Assembly (NCBI GenBank): GCA_914767715.1
Contig: OU612074.1
Span: forward strand, 16,664,062 to 16,728,061
From: Membranipora membranacea
Lineage: Eukaryota; Bryozoa; Gymnolaemata; Cheilostomatida; Membraniporidae
DNA: 64,000 nucleotides
Direction: 5' to 3'
Positions 11,901 through 24,120 of the stretch are shown piece after piece (within the stretch, counting starts at the first letter, position 1; every line of letters begins with the position of its first letter). The notes under the pieces were generated by a model that worked only from the letters and a program-made list of their open reading frames with translations, did not search any database and was not told the origin of the DNA. Position numbers and translations under genes: made by a program.

Positions 11901-14900
11901 TTTCTTATTCAGATACCCACCTGAAAAAGTGAATGTCAGGAGACTTACTAATTCATTTGTTATTTTTTTAATACACAAGGCCCTATGTCTGACATCCCCT
12001 AACCTCTGATGGGTCGCCTGGGGATCAGACTAGCTTCTTATAATTCTAAGGAGATGAGGGGAATTTTGATACTGCATCTGGGGTTGTGAAAATACATAAT
12101 ATATACCTATTGAAAATTATGTATATGATTCTGAACCAAACAAACCATGGCCATATTTTATCTCCCAGTTGAACTGCCGGATACATTACGAACCTTTGAA
12201 TGATGATATGCTGAACATAGACAATAGGCAATATTCAATATACACAATACAATTTATATTATACACTATACAATATACAAAAAATCCCCCTCGCACTTAA
12301 CACACATTTTTTGCTTTCACTTACCTACCATGATCGTGAGCAGAAATAGGTTTGCCAGAGCGAATGTGAGTAGTACACCTAGGCTCGGCTTCTGGCTGAG
12401 TGCGATACACCGTATCTTTCCAAGCTTATGAAGTTGTTGAGATGTACAGGTGGTTGTAGGAAAGGTGTCTGCCATGTATGCGGTTCCCTTACATTGTGAA
12501 TGCATAACCTCAAATACTCTCTCTGAAATTGATCAAAGTCAGTTTCTCATCATTCATATTGTGAACCTAAAAGAAAGCTTCCGTTGAAATTAAAATATAA
12601 CCCTATCACCTGCTCAGACTTTTTTAAAGAGAGGTTACTAAATGTGCAGAATCTCTCAGATATTTTAATTCATTTTTTGGTTGAAAAAAACCTGTAGTTA
12701 TCTGATCAGACATGGATTAATTCCCATGTTCAATAGATTCAGTGGTGGTGTGTCTCTCGGTGAACTTTGAAGCCTTTTAAATTTGGGGTTCCATGGTATT
12801 TATTTCTGTTGTACATATTAAGAATTGTGGAATACAGGAATACCACCACATCCATTGCGAGAATATAGACAACATTTACTTTAACCTAATACGCTCTGCA
12901 TGTCATTTAACTTACCATTGATTTCCCTTATCCAAGCATTGGTGCAGTCACACAAAATTGTGTTCCTTGAATACTCTAGTTTCCTGAGCTGAGGAGGCCT
13001 GTGGGCGTCTGCTAACATACAATCTGGTAGTGTGGTGAGGTGGTTATCAGACAGAAGTAAGGTCTATGAGAAAAATGATCATGTGAATATTCAACATATT
13101 ATAATAAAGAGATAAAATTGACACAAGAGACAGTGAATCATAATTACAGTTTTTGATACATAGGAGGATATTTCAAATATTTTAAACTGAAATCACAACT
13201 TGAATAGTATGATTGGCCTCGCATTTGCCTAGGCATGAATCAATGCCCAAAACCGAGATTTTATTAACAGAGAAGGGTTGGACATTTAGTTTATCTTCTA
13301 TTTTATTTGTTCAATATTTATTTGTTCAATCGAGACGAAAAAAAGGAACCAATTTCGATGGAAATTAAAGAGGAGTTGTTGGCACTCCAGGATTCATACT
13401 AGCTTAATATTGATGGATTGTTAAATTTAACCAGATGAGCCTTGACTGAAATCTTACACACCTTACCATAACGCTACTTATTAGATGTATGAATAAATTG
13501 AATATTCCCGATCCGTTAGCAACACATTCTGGAATTAGGTTTGCTTAGTGATATATTATGAACTGTTAGTGATTCACTGTTGGTGACTCACTGTCAGTCA
13601 CTTACTGTAAGCCACCCACTGTCAGTCACTTACTGTAATTTCTCCATGCACTGCCAGTCACTTACAGATAGTCACTCACTGACAGTCACTCACTGGCAGT
13701 CACACACTGCCAGTCACTCACTGTCACTCACTTACTGTTAATGATTTGTAGTGAATATTCTGCATGTAATCTAGGGAGACTATGAAGTTGTTGGTTAAGT
13801 TCACTATCTCTAGCTTTTGCAGAAGATAAAGGTGGTCAGCTGTGTATGCAGAAAACTTGACCAATTTGTTATCTGGTGAACAATAAAATACCAAATTATT
13901 AATTACCATCAAATTTCCTCACCCTCATTATGTCATATAATATCATATGCCAGTTTGAAAGCACTCTCACGACTGCTGCTCAGAAATATCTCAAATATAG
14001 GAATGCCACTACAATCAGTTTCAGTCAGAGTTATGCGCTCAAATTAATCATTTGTACAAGGCCAGGTTGTTAATCTGGTCATAAATGGAACACGCCATGT
14101 TTTAAGACTAGTGACTTTTACAGAAAAGCTTTATTGACAAGTTGTTTCTATTAAATTCAATAATTATTAATTTGGTAACTGTTGTGGCTCTGTCACAATG
14201 ATAAACCTAGGGATCACTACAACAAGTCACATGTGACGACAAGACTCACGTGACATGTCAAGGAATTTGAGGTGATGCATATGTGAGAGGTACCCAAGAT
14301 CAAATGTCTTTAGCAAATTTTGATGGAGATCAATCGATTCCACACTTTCCACATGATTGGCAAAAGAGGTTTCATCTACCTTCAACATATAAGCCAACAA
14401 ATAATGAATTATTTTTTTCCAGCTAGCTTATAAGCAGTGTCACTGGCTGTAAGTGGCTAGCAAGAATGTTATGTATGGAAAATTCAAAGATAAATTGGGT
14501 GAAAACCACCTAATTTCGATGGCAATCACTAAATAGAAAAGGATTATCTCACAGCTGAATTGGAAGTTGTAGGAAAACATTGACTCGTTTTGTGATTCCA
14601 AGCCAATCACCTGCAAGATTCGACAAAATTAAAAACTGTCGACAAAAACTGCATCACTCACAATCTCAATCAGATTCCTAGAGAGGTTGATCTTCACCAG
14701 ATGTTTATTCTTATGACTTTTGGATGCTAAGAAGTTAACTTTCCTCAGCAGATTGCTATTAAAGTTAGAAAAAGATGCAAACCTATATAACAAAACTCAT
14801 GGAAGGTGCTAAACTACTAGCAAAGAGATAGCGCGATCACTGTCCGACAATCTGATCTCCGCCTAAGATAGCAGCTTCTTGCATGCTAGACAATGAGCCA

Positions 14901-17900
14901 ACCATTGTTTGTACAAAATAAAATGATATGTGAAAATCAAGTACAGTCATGGATGGCATTGAACTAGATCAGCTTTTAATCAGGTATCATGGGAACTAAC
15001 TTCATGCATCAGTTAAAACCAATGGTACAAATCTTACTTTTGAAGGTAAAGAATTTCAGCATTTGGCATGCCTTCTAGTAGTGGAGAAATAATCTTTGTT
15101 AAACGAGCCGACTGGAAGTCAACCTTTTTCATAGACACAAGTGAGTGGGATTCTGACATGTCAAGGCTTAGGTAGTCACCATTAGCTGTAAAACAAAAAT
15201 GTTTATGATAAACATCGAAATTGCCATTCAAGAATAAACCAGACTTGCCAGCACCATTATTTTCATTTTTTTAGTTGTCAGCAAATTCTCTGAGCAATTT
15301 GATGAAATTTTGATAGAAAAACTTAGAAAATCAGGCATTTCATTTTTACAACTGTGATGCTGTCATCATCTCAGACTAGGCCAACTCCAATTTTTTGTCC
15401 ATTTTACCTTTACAGAACCCATAGTCCCCTTTCGTACAGTGTCTAATATTTCTATATACTGCCCATGTCCTATCATTATCACTTACCAAGAAGAGAAAGA
15501 GCATGAAGCTTGAACAAAGCGTTGAATGAATCAGCGTAGATCCGCTTTATCGGGTTCATGTTGAGTTTCACCAACTTCAAATTTTTAAGACCTATATTGG
15601 TGTAAAAAATACCGCACACTTAATTTGTTAATAACAATTAATATTAATTTAAATTTATGGCATGATTAACCCTGTTTCATAAGATGAGCGAGAAACAAAC
15701 TCAAGTTGGAAATTGAGATGTGCGATTTTCGTGTTTAAAGCACTATAAAGCATGGGCTAAACTTACCGTCAAAACACTTGTGTGGGATCTCAATGATTTG
15801 ATTATCCTCAATATGTAGATACTCCAGAGAACCCATTCTTTTCAAACTGTCTTGCATATTTATATCTATATACTTGATTCTGGTAGAAAGTTAAAAGCAA
15901 AATACTCCACGGGTTACACATCTTTGAAGTCATTGCTGATGAGTAAGATCTCGAAAGACAGATTAGTTATGAGCCAAATCTGAGAGCACATTCCCATAAG
16001 CTGCAGCATAGAGAGCAACATATATTTTGAATAACAAAAATGATTTAGTTCTACTCTTTGCTGTTTCTTTCCTTTCATGAAATGGATCATTCTATTATGC
16101 CCAATTTTTCATTAAATGCATCTACTCACTTGTTGCTTGAAAGTCTCAGATCCGCAAGATCAGTAATGATGCTATCAGTATGGTGATTGTGCGCCTCCCC
16201 ATTTTTCATGGCCTCTTCAACCTCTGCATTACTATGATCTTTCGTATCGTTTACATTATAATAGAAAGCCTTCAGATTGTTACCAGTTAACACTAACTTC
16301 TTGAGATGGGGCATCAGAAGAAATACGGAGGGTGATGTGTAATTTATTAGATTTTCTGTCAGATCTAAAACCCTGAAACATTTTCGAATATTTAAATTTC
16401 CCAGTTTCAAATTGTTTGCTAAACAGTTGTGCTGGTTATTTTGAGTTAACAATATAACTTGCATGGAAAGGTTTGGTCAAGTCTACCTGTCTTGGTAACC
16501 TAGCTTGAGAAGAAAAAGGCTTTATGGGAAAACATGGTGTTGAAATAAGTTCTGTGGGAAAAACTCCTTGTGGGATAATTTAAGGTCGGAAAATGCGTTG
16601 GTGGATAATGACATTAGGGAAACGGCTGGATACCAGTTTTAAATGGTCTTGCTGGTGCAAAGGTTGTATGGCCTTACCCAAGCTTTGTCATATTCTTCAT
16701 CTGCTTTGATTTGACATTAGTCAGTTGATTTCTGGCCAGATCAACAAGAATTACTTCAGGCTTGGCAGCAAAGAGATTATCAGGGAGCACCTCAATCATG
16801 TTGTCATGCATGTTGAACACCTGCAATTCTGGAAACACTGATGAGGCAAACCAGTCTAGGCTTGTGATCTTGTTGTCCGACAGGTCAACGACTACAATAT
16901 TGAGGCGATGAATATTTTAGATAAAGAGGCTTGCGCTTCTTTTATGATGAGTGACGAATGACTTATTGATTGACCACATGATTTGTCATTGTTTTTTTTG
17001 TTTAACACTGGCAGTTGCAACTTTGAAACCGTCAAAGATTATATTGTGGCATAAATATAACACTTTTCTTGGCTTGCTCTCACCTAGCAGATAACAATAC
17101 AGGGGATGAAAAATCAATCCTCAATCTGTTGAAGATGTAGCTGCTTAGTGTTACTGACCAGACACACCAATAATTACATATTTAAATGAAAGAAAAGGAA
17201 TGTGACTGACATGCGAGCCAATTTGTTTGCTGTAAATTGCTATTTGGCAAAAAAGAGAGAGCAAATGTCATGGCACTAAATGTGAGATATAGGGACGACA
17301 AACTTAAGTACTTACTGTACTGCACCTTCAGAAACTTACCACATAAAATTCTATTCGAAACCCACATATGGGCTACTAACCTGCTAGCCATGACTGGTTA
17401 GTGAAGGCTGTTGACGATACTGTTTCCAGCTGGTTTGATTTGAGAATCAGAGCCTGGAGGTGATGGAAGGTTGCTGATATGAACTCAAGGTCCACAAGAT
17501 GATTGTTTGATAAGTCCAGTAATTTTATCACATTCTCAGGGTGAAAAGCATCAGCGGACACATTAGTGAGCCCGACATTGATCAGACGTAGTTGTGTCAG
17601 TTCTATGTAATGGAAGATAAAAAGTGAAAGGGAATCGAATTTTTGTATAGCCCAGTGAGTTTCTATCTAGATGTTGCGTTTGCATCAGTAAAGGGAAATT
17701 TTCCATTGACCTATTTGCCTGCTAATGCATCGCCGACCTGGCTACTTGATGTCTGTATGGGAGTTGTCTCTTCTGTACTGAAGAGCAGATAATTACTTAC
17801 TGCAGATATTATATCATTGGTCAGTTTCATCATATATCAGAGTTTAGGGAAAGAGCTTTGTGAAACATTGACCCATCCAACATTGCAGCTCTCAAGGTAT

Positions 17901-19420
17901 TACCGAATCACATTGTACATGAAAAGCTTATCATCATTGTGGCCTCTATTTCACGATAATCTGATTCCTGGGATAAAATTACTCACTGTTTTTGAAAGGC
18001 TCGAACTCCTGATTTATAACTTCGATTTTAGTGTCATGAATCTCAAGCTTGCCAACAGTTTCATTGATCAGGTGACTAAGTTCCGGTGAATCATGATCGT
18101 TTGGTGAGTACGCGCAAATCACAGAATGTGTGTTCTTAAAGTTTCTTATTAGCTGAAAGGAGAAGAAAAAATACCTATATGTATGGTATTTCTATCAAAT
18201 ATGCTTAGCCCCGCTCAAACTTAGCCCGCCCAAACTTGGCCCTGTCCAAACTTGACCTCGTTCAAACTTGGCGCTGTTTACTTTAGGCAACTATCCGAAC
18301 TTGTATCCAGGGCTTGGCTACAAAAAGTAATACAATACAATCTCAGATTCCACGAGCAGACCTCCAACAAACCAACTGCAAAACTTCATCGGCCTTCTAC
18401 AATTCCATTCTCTTGATTTCCCTGCAAACTCTGAAGAAACTTTCCTCAAAATCAATAAAATTGCAAGGATTCCTGCTTGTTGTGTGAAGAGATCAATAAA
18501 CGGTGATGTGCACTTGGTGCACTATCAATGTATCGATGTTCTTTTGTTAATTCAGCTTTTCTGAAAATACTGTGATCAATACAATTAAAACTAACATCTT
18601 GACCCTTCCTCCCTCTTATTCGCATTCAAATAGATTTAAATCAGTAGCGACTCCTGGATATATGCAGGTCAATACAGGGTGTATTGTCCTGATTGATTTA
18701 TTGATTTTTATGGTTGCTCATGTGTAAGCGCCAAATCCTTTGAGTTTTTGTTAAAGGTAAATTCCGGTCATTGCAGCAAACTCCTGCCTGAGAACTGTTC
18801 TCCAATTGAGTAAATTAAAACATGATTGTATGTATATGGCTGACCTCCAGGGGCCATCAATTGTTGAAGGAAGGATTGGTGAATGTGGTTGAAGCATAGT
18901 AAAGATCCTAACCAAAATGTGATGAGGATGTTTTAAACTGCTCCCATATATTACTTACTGGCATTGCATGAATATCCCCAACGTTTCAAATGCCAATCTA
19001 TATAAGTGATAAACCGAAGATAATTGGAGAACAAAACTTAGTCTTAGTTATCAGCAAAGAAAGGCCAGAAGTATGTTATGAACATGTTATTAGATTATTG
19101 ATTTGTGCAATGACCTTGTCAAACAAGTAATTATGATCCATTACAATGAATAAGACGTCAATCGATATATTGGGTGCTGCAAAAGAAACGTGACTTGGAA
19201 GGGACACAACAGTTCAGAGCTACATTCTGTTTCTACGTATCAATAATCAATAACTCACCAAGCGAAGCTCATGTCCAACGTCGAGATGGGTTGTGGTTGG
19301 GAGCAGCTTGCACTGACAATCATGCTCACATGCATTTGTCACTGCGGAGTTAAAGTTGGCAATGTAGAAAACCAACAAAACTGAAGCAAATCGAATTTTC
19401 ACAAATTGAAGGTAAGGCAT
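8785..19420 (-). CDS. Single-pass transmembrane leucine-rich-repeat receptor, no TIR domain
   Basis: Twenty coding exons join without a phase break to 980 aa: 19259-19420, 17987-18152, 17381-17602, 16678-16891, 16130-16372, 15767-15879, 15487-15591, 15038-15185, 14662-14755, 14250-14379, 13736-13872, 12916-13063, 12325-12522, 11768-11920, 11237-11266, 10890-11008, 10510-10608, 10101-10262, 9440-9620 and 8785-8903. Exon 1 gives a signal peptide starting MPYLQFVK, followed by a short LRRNT (CEHDCQCKL). Exons 2-12 encode leucine-rich repeats such as IKLLDLSNNHLVDLEF. An LRRCT begins ILCDCTNAW, with two more cysteines in exon 13. The same exon holds the membrane span (SLGVLLTFALANLFLLTIM). The tail of about 285 residues starts with a basic stop-transfer patch, is Ser/Thr-rich and ends in a His/Asp-rich segment (THDDHSHDHLHD). 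Exon 18 uses an upstream AG and exon 16 a downstream GTATGT, both chosen because they alone keep the frame. No TIR, kinase or death domain was seen. The product resembles LRR adhesion or Toll-like ectodomains, but the exact family is unknown. Confidence 0.85.
8911..8944. repeat. (GATT)n microsatellite in the last LRR-gene intron
   Basis: Tetranucleotide GATT repeated about eight times, starting a few bases upstream of the last exon's splice acceptor on the minus strand. Degenerate GATT-rich sequence continues to about 9060. Confidence 0.9.
10331..10393. repeat. GACT/GATT degenerate tandem repeat
   Basis: Degenerate tetranucleotide run inside an LRR-gene intron. Confidence 0.7.
11500..11690 (+). 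repeat. tRNA-derived SINE, probably family 1, in an LRR-gene intron
   Basis: A box A-like GGTTGGTTAGAGCACCGATC is followed by a box B-like GTTTGAATCCAAC. A body containing CCCAGGTGTGCCCCGCCCTG then aligns with the body of the element at 7020-7240. It sits in the intron between 11266 and 11768. Confidence 0.65.
13560..13735. repeat. Short-period minisatellite touching an LRR-gene splice donor
   Basis: Degenerate units of roughly 8 and 16 bp built from CAGTCACTCACTGT. On the minus strand many units read CAGTAAGTGAC or CAGTGAGTGAC, close to a 5' splice site consensus. The array begins directly at the donor of the exon 13736-13872 and runs into the intron. Confidence 0.8.
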
Positions 19421-19889
19421 TGCATCATTGTTTCTTGGGTTTGAGTGCTGCTTCAGGCAAAACATATTGAATGGCGTCCTGGTCCAACAATGATAATTTA
19501 CCAATCACTGAAGTCAAACAAAATTTGAGACGGCTGAGTACGTTATTATTTGCACTGGCAAATTAAACTCATGTGCTTTGACGAGGTGGTCAATATTTTG
19601 GTATTTGGTAAAAATAATTTAAAAATAGAAAAAATGAACTTGAAAAATTAAAGACCCTTGGGTTATGAATATGGATGAATGTAATGTGTAATGTCGTCAA
19701 TAAATAATGAGTCATAAGACTTGAAACCGGGTTTTAGTCAACTCTTAAATTGAGCTGACAATTTTAAGATAAATGATATTGTTTGTATAATAAATAAGAG
19801 AAAAACATCAGACTTCATATGCCAAGCTAATGCAGTAAATTTGAGGCACAATTTGTTCAACGCTTAGACTACTTTTTGTCTCTCGACGC
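19421..19889. other. Intergenic spacer between LRR gene and array copy A
   Basis: Holds the 5' flank of the LRR gene and the 3' flank of copy A, both on the minus strand. No clear TATA box or other element was recognised. Confidence 0.4.
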
Positions 19890-22800
19890 CTAGCACACCC
19901 TTGAACTGAAATATAAGTTATTTGCAGCTGCTTGATTGTCAAAGTCTGCTATCGCAGTATAGTCACTTCCATCGATAGTGTTCAAGTCACAGTTCCCATT
20001 GTCAGTATTGTAATTAGCCGACAAGCAATTAAAATCGGCTGAGCATTTCGACACACAGCTTTTTGGTGAAAATACCGTCACAGAGGAAAGAATATGGTCA
20101 GAAAGTTTGGCTCCAACAGTCTTACACATGATAGCAGACTGAAGATTTCTGAAGTTTGACTTTCTCAATGGCTCTTTGTAGTTATCTCCTGTTAAAAAAG
20201 AGATAAAGAGGCACAATATAAGATTAATAAATCCCTGCTAAATAAGGTCATGTCTCACAATCAAGATGTCAGATTTGATGATGTGGTCAGACATCCAAGT
20301 GAGTCAGCAATATGGAAAGCTGATAATAATGTTTTTGTTATGCAATAGCCGTAGTTTAAGATTGAAGAAGTACACATCAGCTCTAAAGCATTCAGGAGCA
20401 CAGTTTCTGCCCAAGATTATAACACTTGAATCGGCCAGATGCTATATCCTTAACGTCAATATTATTATCATTTGACAAGAGAGTCGATCAAAGAAGATTG
20501 AATAAATTCTAGGTACTTACCGCAATCAAAGTCTTCATATGTGTAACTCGCTGTGCCTCCAAGTTGCAATTGGGAGGTTGCAATTAAGTTCCCTTCTGTT
20601 TCACATGTGAGAGCATTCATCTGTCCAACAGTCAACTCGTAATCCCACATGTTAAATCCCGCAACTTTAGCCTCAGTAAGCTGGGATGTGTCAAAACTAC
20701 CGACTGAAAAAAATAAGTTTCCTTGGTCATTACTGTTCAAATCAAAACACAGTATGAATGGTAACCGTTTGATCAGAATATTCATGCACAAAAAGGAAAC
20801 ATCTAAGTTTTAGCGTTTTGATTGTATCATGCATAGATGGAGAAAAAATGAAAGCCAATCTTAAAGTCGCGTGACATTATCTGATTTAATGCATATATAG
20901 CTACTTTAATAAAGCTATGTCTCCATCAGACGATCCTATAAACACAATCAACTCACGCCGGCTATCCTGATCATGAAATAATACGAAATAGCCCCCACTT
21001 CGAACTATCTGACTTCCAATTAATTGGATATTTGTATGGTTTATAGGTCTATCATTTTGACATTTGGCATAGGAAGAGCAGAGTAGAAGGTAAATACATT
21101 GAGAAAATCATTGCTCATATTTAGACAGCAATACACCAAACAAATCTGACGTCAATGGATAAATAAATCGAAAGAATACACTCACGCTGGCTATCTTGCT
21201 CCTGAAATATTGTGAGGTAGCCCCCACTTCGAATTATCTGACTTCCAACATCAACTTCTCCATAAAGTTCGAATGATGCTGGATCATTGTGCTTATTGTA
21301 CCACTGCAAAATGACAAGATGATACAACAAAGTAAAGGGTGCTAAAACAGCTGATGCTTGGTCCAATTGAAAGTCTTTGTGGAAATATTGCAACTTCAGT
21401 GACAGTGTCAGTTGACATTGTCATTCCAGTGACCTTGAGGATCATCTTAATAATTCTTTGGTAGATAATGAAACAAGGTCTATCCTTGAAGTTCAACATG
21501 ATGAACAATGCTCGCTTCTTCTACACCAACTAATCTTGTCAGAACAGGGAAGTATGGTCCATACTTTGAAAGAACCCCCAGATCCCCAGCTCCAACAGTG
21601 TTGATGCCATCCCTGCATTACTAGATCCATCTCATCAGCATTGACTTCGGCCATTGCGTATGTGCTGGCTGCATTCAAATGGATCTTCATGGTATTTGCA
21701 CCACTTGTGTAAATTAGTAGTTCATTATCAGTGTCTGTAAAAATCAACAATGTGAGGCGTAAATTGACTGAGTATACATTATAAAGAGAGGAATAGAAGC
21801 CCTGTCATATTCCATTCATTTGTATTCTCAGATGTTAAAAGAAAGATACAATTCCTGAATCTTCAAGGTTCAAAATTTAGGTTTTAAGTTGCCTTAATGT
21901 AAACCGATTGAGCACAGGAAACTCATCAATATCAAATGTATGATGTATGCGTCAGCAAATAGATATGAAGACGTCAATTCATAAATTTAAATATAAGCAT
22001 AAATGTCCATAAATGATTATTTCTGTTTATGATTGTGTGCGTTGACCAAACATGTGCTATGGTGTTGTTGTCGCTTTACCTATTTGTGCATTTAGAAACA
22101 GTTTCCTGATGTCTTCCATCATTGTCTACCCTCTTTTGTGTACTTATTACTAGTTTTGAATGCTTTCCATTGCCAGGTCACTTGTGGTAGCAACACAACT
22201 TGTTTTATGCATATTAAGATCAACATTTGGCTGAATGAGTTCAAGAATTATGATGGAGAACATGAGGAAACTTTATATTGCACCGATTCTGAACAGAAAC
22301 CACTGAATTTTTAATACTGTCATCCATCGTCTGCCTCAAGCTTGTGCACATCGTGCTGACCTGACTGCTCTGCTTATTTTTTTAGGTAATTAATGTTCAT
22401 GGTCAAATCAATGAAACCATTAATAAAATGCAGCATCCATTATGATGCTAACGATTTAAATAATCAATAACATAAATAGATAGGCTTACAAAACATCAAT
22501 AATTTAGATACGATTGCCTCTCAAAAAGCTGATATTCAGAATATTCAGCCAATATTGATTAGATAAATATCATGAGCATGAAATGACTTCCAGTTATAAA
22601 CTGATGCATTATAAAAAAGGAAAGATGTGCTGACCTTGACAAAATACCCGTTCTAAAAATTTTGAAATCACTCAAATTTTATTACCATTATCTTTTTAAA
22701 ACCAGTTGATTAATTTGACAATGGTGACATGATATTTGAATTTCATGCTTCATAAACACATGAATCTAGGGGGGAATGACAAGGGTACACAATTTACCCA

Positions 22801-23589
22801 AGTGCAAATCCCAAATATCACTGATACCAAATTGATTGAGCATCTAGTAATCAGAGACTCTTTCAAATACTTACGGCTATTGGCGATATTAAAGATGTAT
22901 TCACCGGCTCGGTTGGCTGACACAGAGTCGTACCACATGCACATCGTGAAGGCTGTCAGCTCAGGCAGTTCAGATTGCCCATAAAGATACTTGGCTGTTG
23001 TAACTTCCTGTTCGTAAACGGCCAGACTCACAACTTTAGACCCTGTATACAAACAAAAATGAAGGGGAAACAACAGATCACATTTAGGGATAGCTATTAT
23101 TTCGAATCTTATTGACTGGTGCTTAGAATGATAATAAATTCCGAATTGTGTCGTCATTTCCACTTAATTTCATATTCTGAACTATTGTACGTAGTCAGTT
23201 GTTAATTTGATTTGGAAATCTACGGAGCCTCCACTTTTTTTGTGGCTGAACAAACTACAGGAATAAAATTAAATGGATTTCTCCTACAAATCAATCTCCA
23301 GCTGTGATATAGCAAACAGGTCAAACATAGCATCTCGTTAAATTTGGTTAGGGGAGAAAATCTTGCTCCACCATTCTCACTACCAATAAAATCTTTCCAC
23401 CGTAAGAGAGTCAAGACATCTCCCTCGGTATTGCCATTTCCAGGTTGTTTGTCCTGTGGCAAGGCTTTATCTCAATTGAAAACTGATGGAAACTTTATTA
23501 TCACTTGATAATAACTCACCTTGTGCTGTTAGGAATAATAAGGATAAGATTTCAAACAGTGCCCAGCAGTCTATCCAATAATGTGACAT
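19890..23589 (-). CDS. Array copy A: secreted pentraxin-PAN protein
   Basis: Six exons (23520-23589, 22875-23042, 21565-21734, 21186-21303, 20521-20703, 19890-20188) give 335 aa in an unbroken frame. Exon 1 is a signal peptide starting MSHYWIDCWALFEIL. Exons 2-5 form a pentraxin domain. They include LTAFTMCMW, the calcium-site DNE, a variant pentraxin signature HQHCWSWGSG (the CxSWxS core is kept and the His is shifted by one), IFQEQDS, and AGFNMWDYEL, which corresponds to the NMWD segment of CRP/SAP. Exon 6 is a PAN/apple-like domain with six cysteines ending SSRVC. Aligned to CRP, calcium residues D60, N61, E138, Q139, D140 and Q150 are kept and E147 is D. Expected role: extracellular calcium-dependent ligand binding; the ligand is unknown. 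Junction phases after exons 1 to 5 are 1, 1, 0, 1, 1. Confidence 0.85.
20957..21019 (-). pseudogene. Partial duplicate of pentraxin exon (third pentraxin-array coding exon 4) in copy A
   Basis: This stretch repeats the 3' half of the exon at 21186-21303, including the GTGAG donor on the minus strand. It would read SGGYFVLFHDQDS, with DQDS in place of EQDS. The 5' half and acceptor are missing, so it cannot be spliced as an exon in the normal way. It is a remnant of exon duplication. Confidence 0.7.
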
Positions 23590-23662
23590 ATTTGAATATT
23601 TGAAGTTATAACGAAGCTTAGAAAAGGTATCACCCGTCCGCTGTTATAAGCTGCGTAAATTA

Positions 23663-24120
23663 TTATGATACATACTCAAGCTGTCTTGGATATATGCATG
23701 CTTAAGATTATCAATCAATAATACTGTTGAAGCTTTTTTACAAAATAAGATCCGCTCTGCAATCAATGTTTGTCTTTCTATTGTTTTGGTCTGAGAGCAG
23801 AACGGAAATCAATATTGTTGACAAATTTTTGATTACAATGAAAACCAAACGATTAAATGCGGTCAAAAGTAGGGACAATTTATCTGAAACCAAAACTTGT
23901 TATTGTCTTTGTACTTGTAGCTTATTATCTATCTAGCTTGTAGCTGGATTATCACCATCTGCTTTTAGTAGCTGCATATGTTATTAGGATACCAATTCAA
24001 GCTGTCTTGGATATTTATTCATACCTAAGATTAGCAATCAATAATATTGTTGACAAGAGTGTTCTGCAATCAATGTTTGCCTTTCTTTTGTTTTGGTCTG
24101 AGAGCAAACAGGAAATCAAT
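23663..24120. repeat. Tandemly duplicated flank between copies A and B
   Basis: A block near 23663-23820 (CAAGCTGTCTTGGATAT through GGTCTGAGAGCAGAAC) recurs at about 23980-24120. The block that follows it, 23825-23940, recurs at 25332-25435 on the far side of the LINE. The second unit is therefore the same X-Y unit split by the LINE. Confidence 0.7.

Noticed and set aside
11508-11978. 156-codon minus-strand open frame
   Set aside because: It is an artefact joining the true LRR-gene exon 11768-11920 to intron and SINE sequence.
13560-13735. CRISPR-like array
   Set aside because: The units are short, contiguous and degenerate with no unique spacers, and the context is an animal intron.
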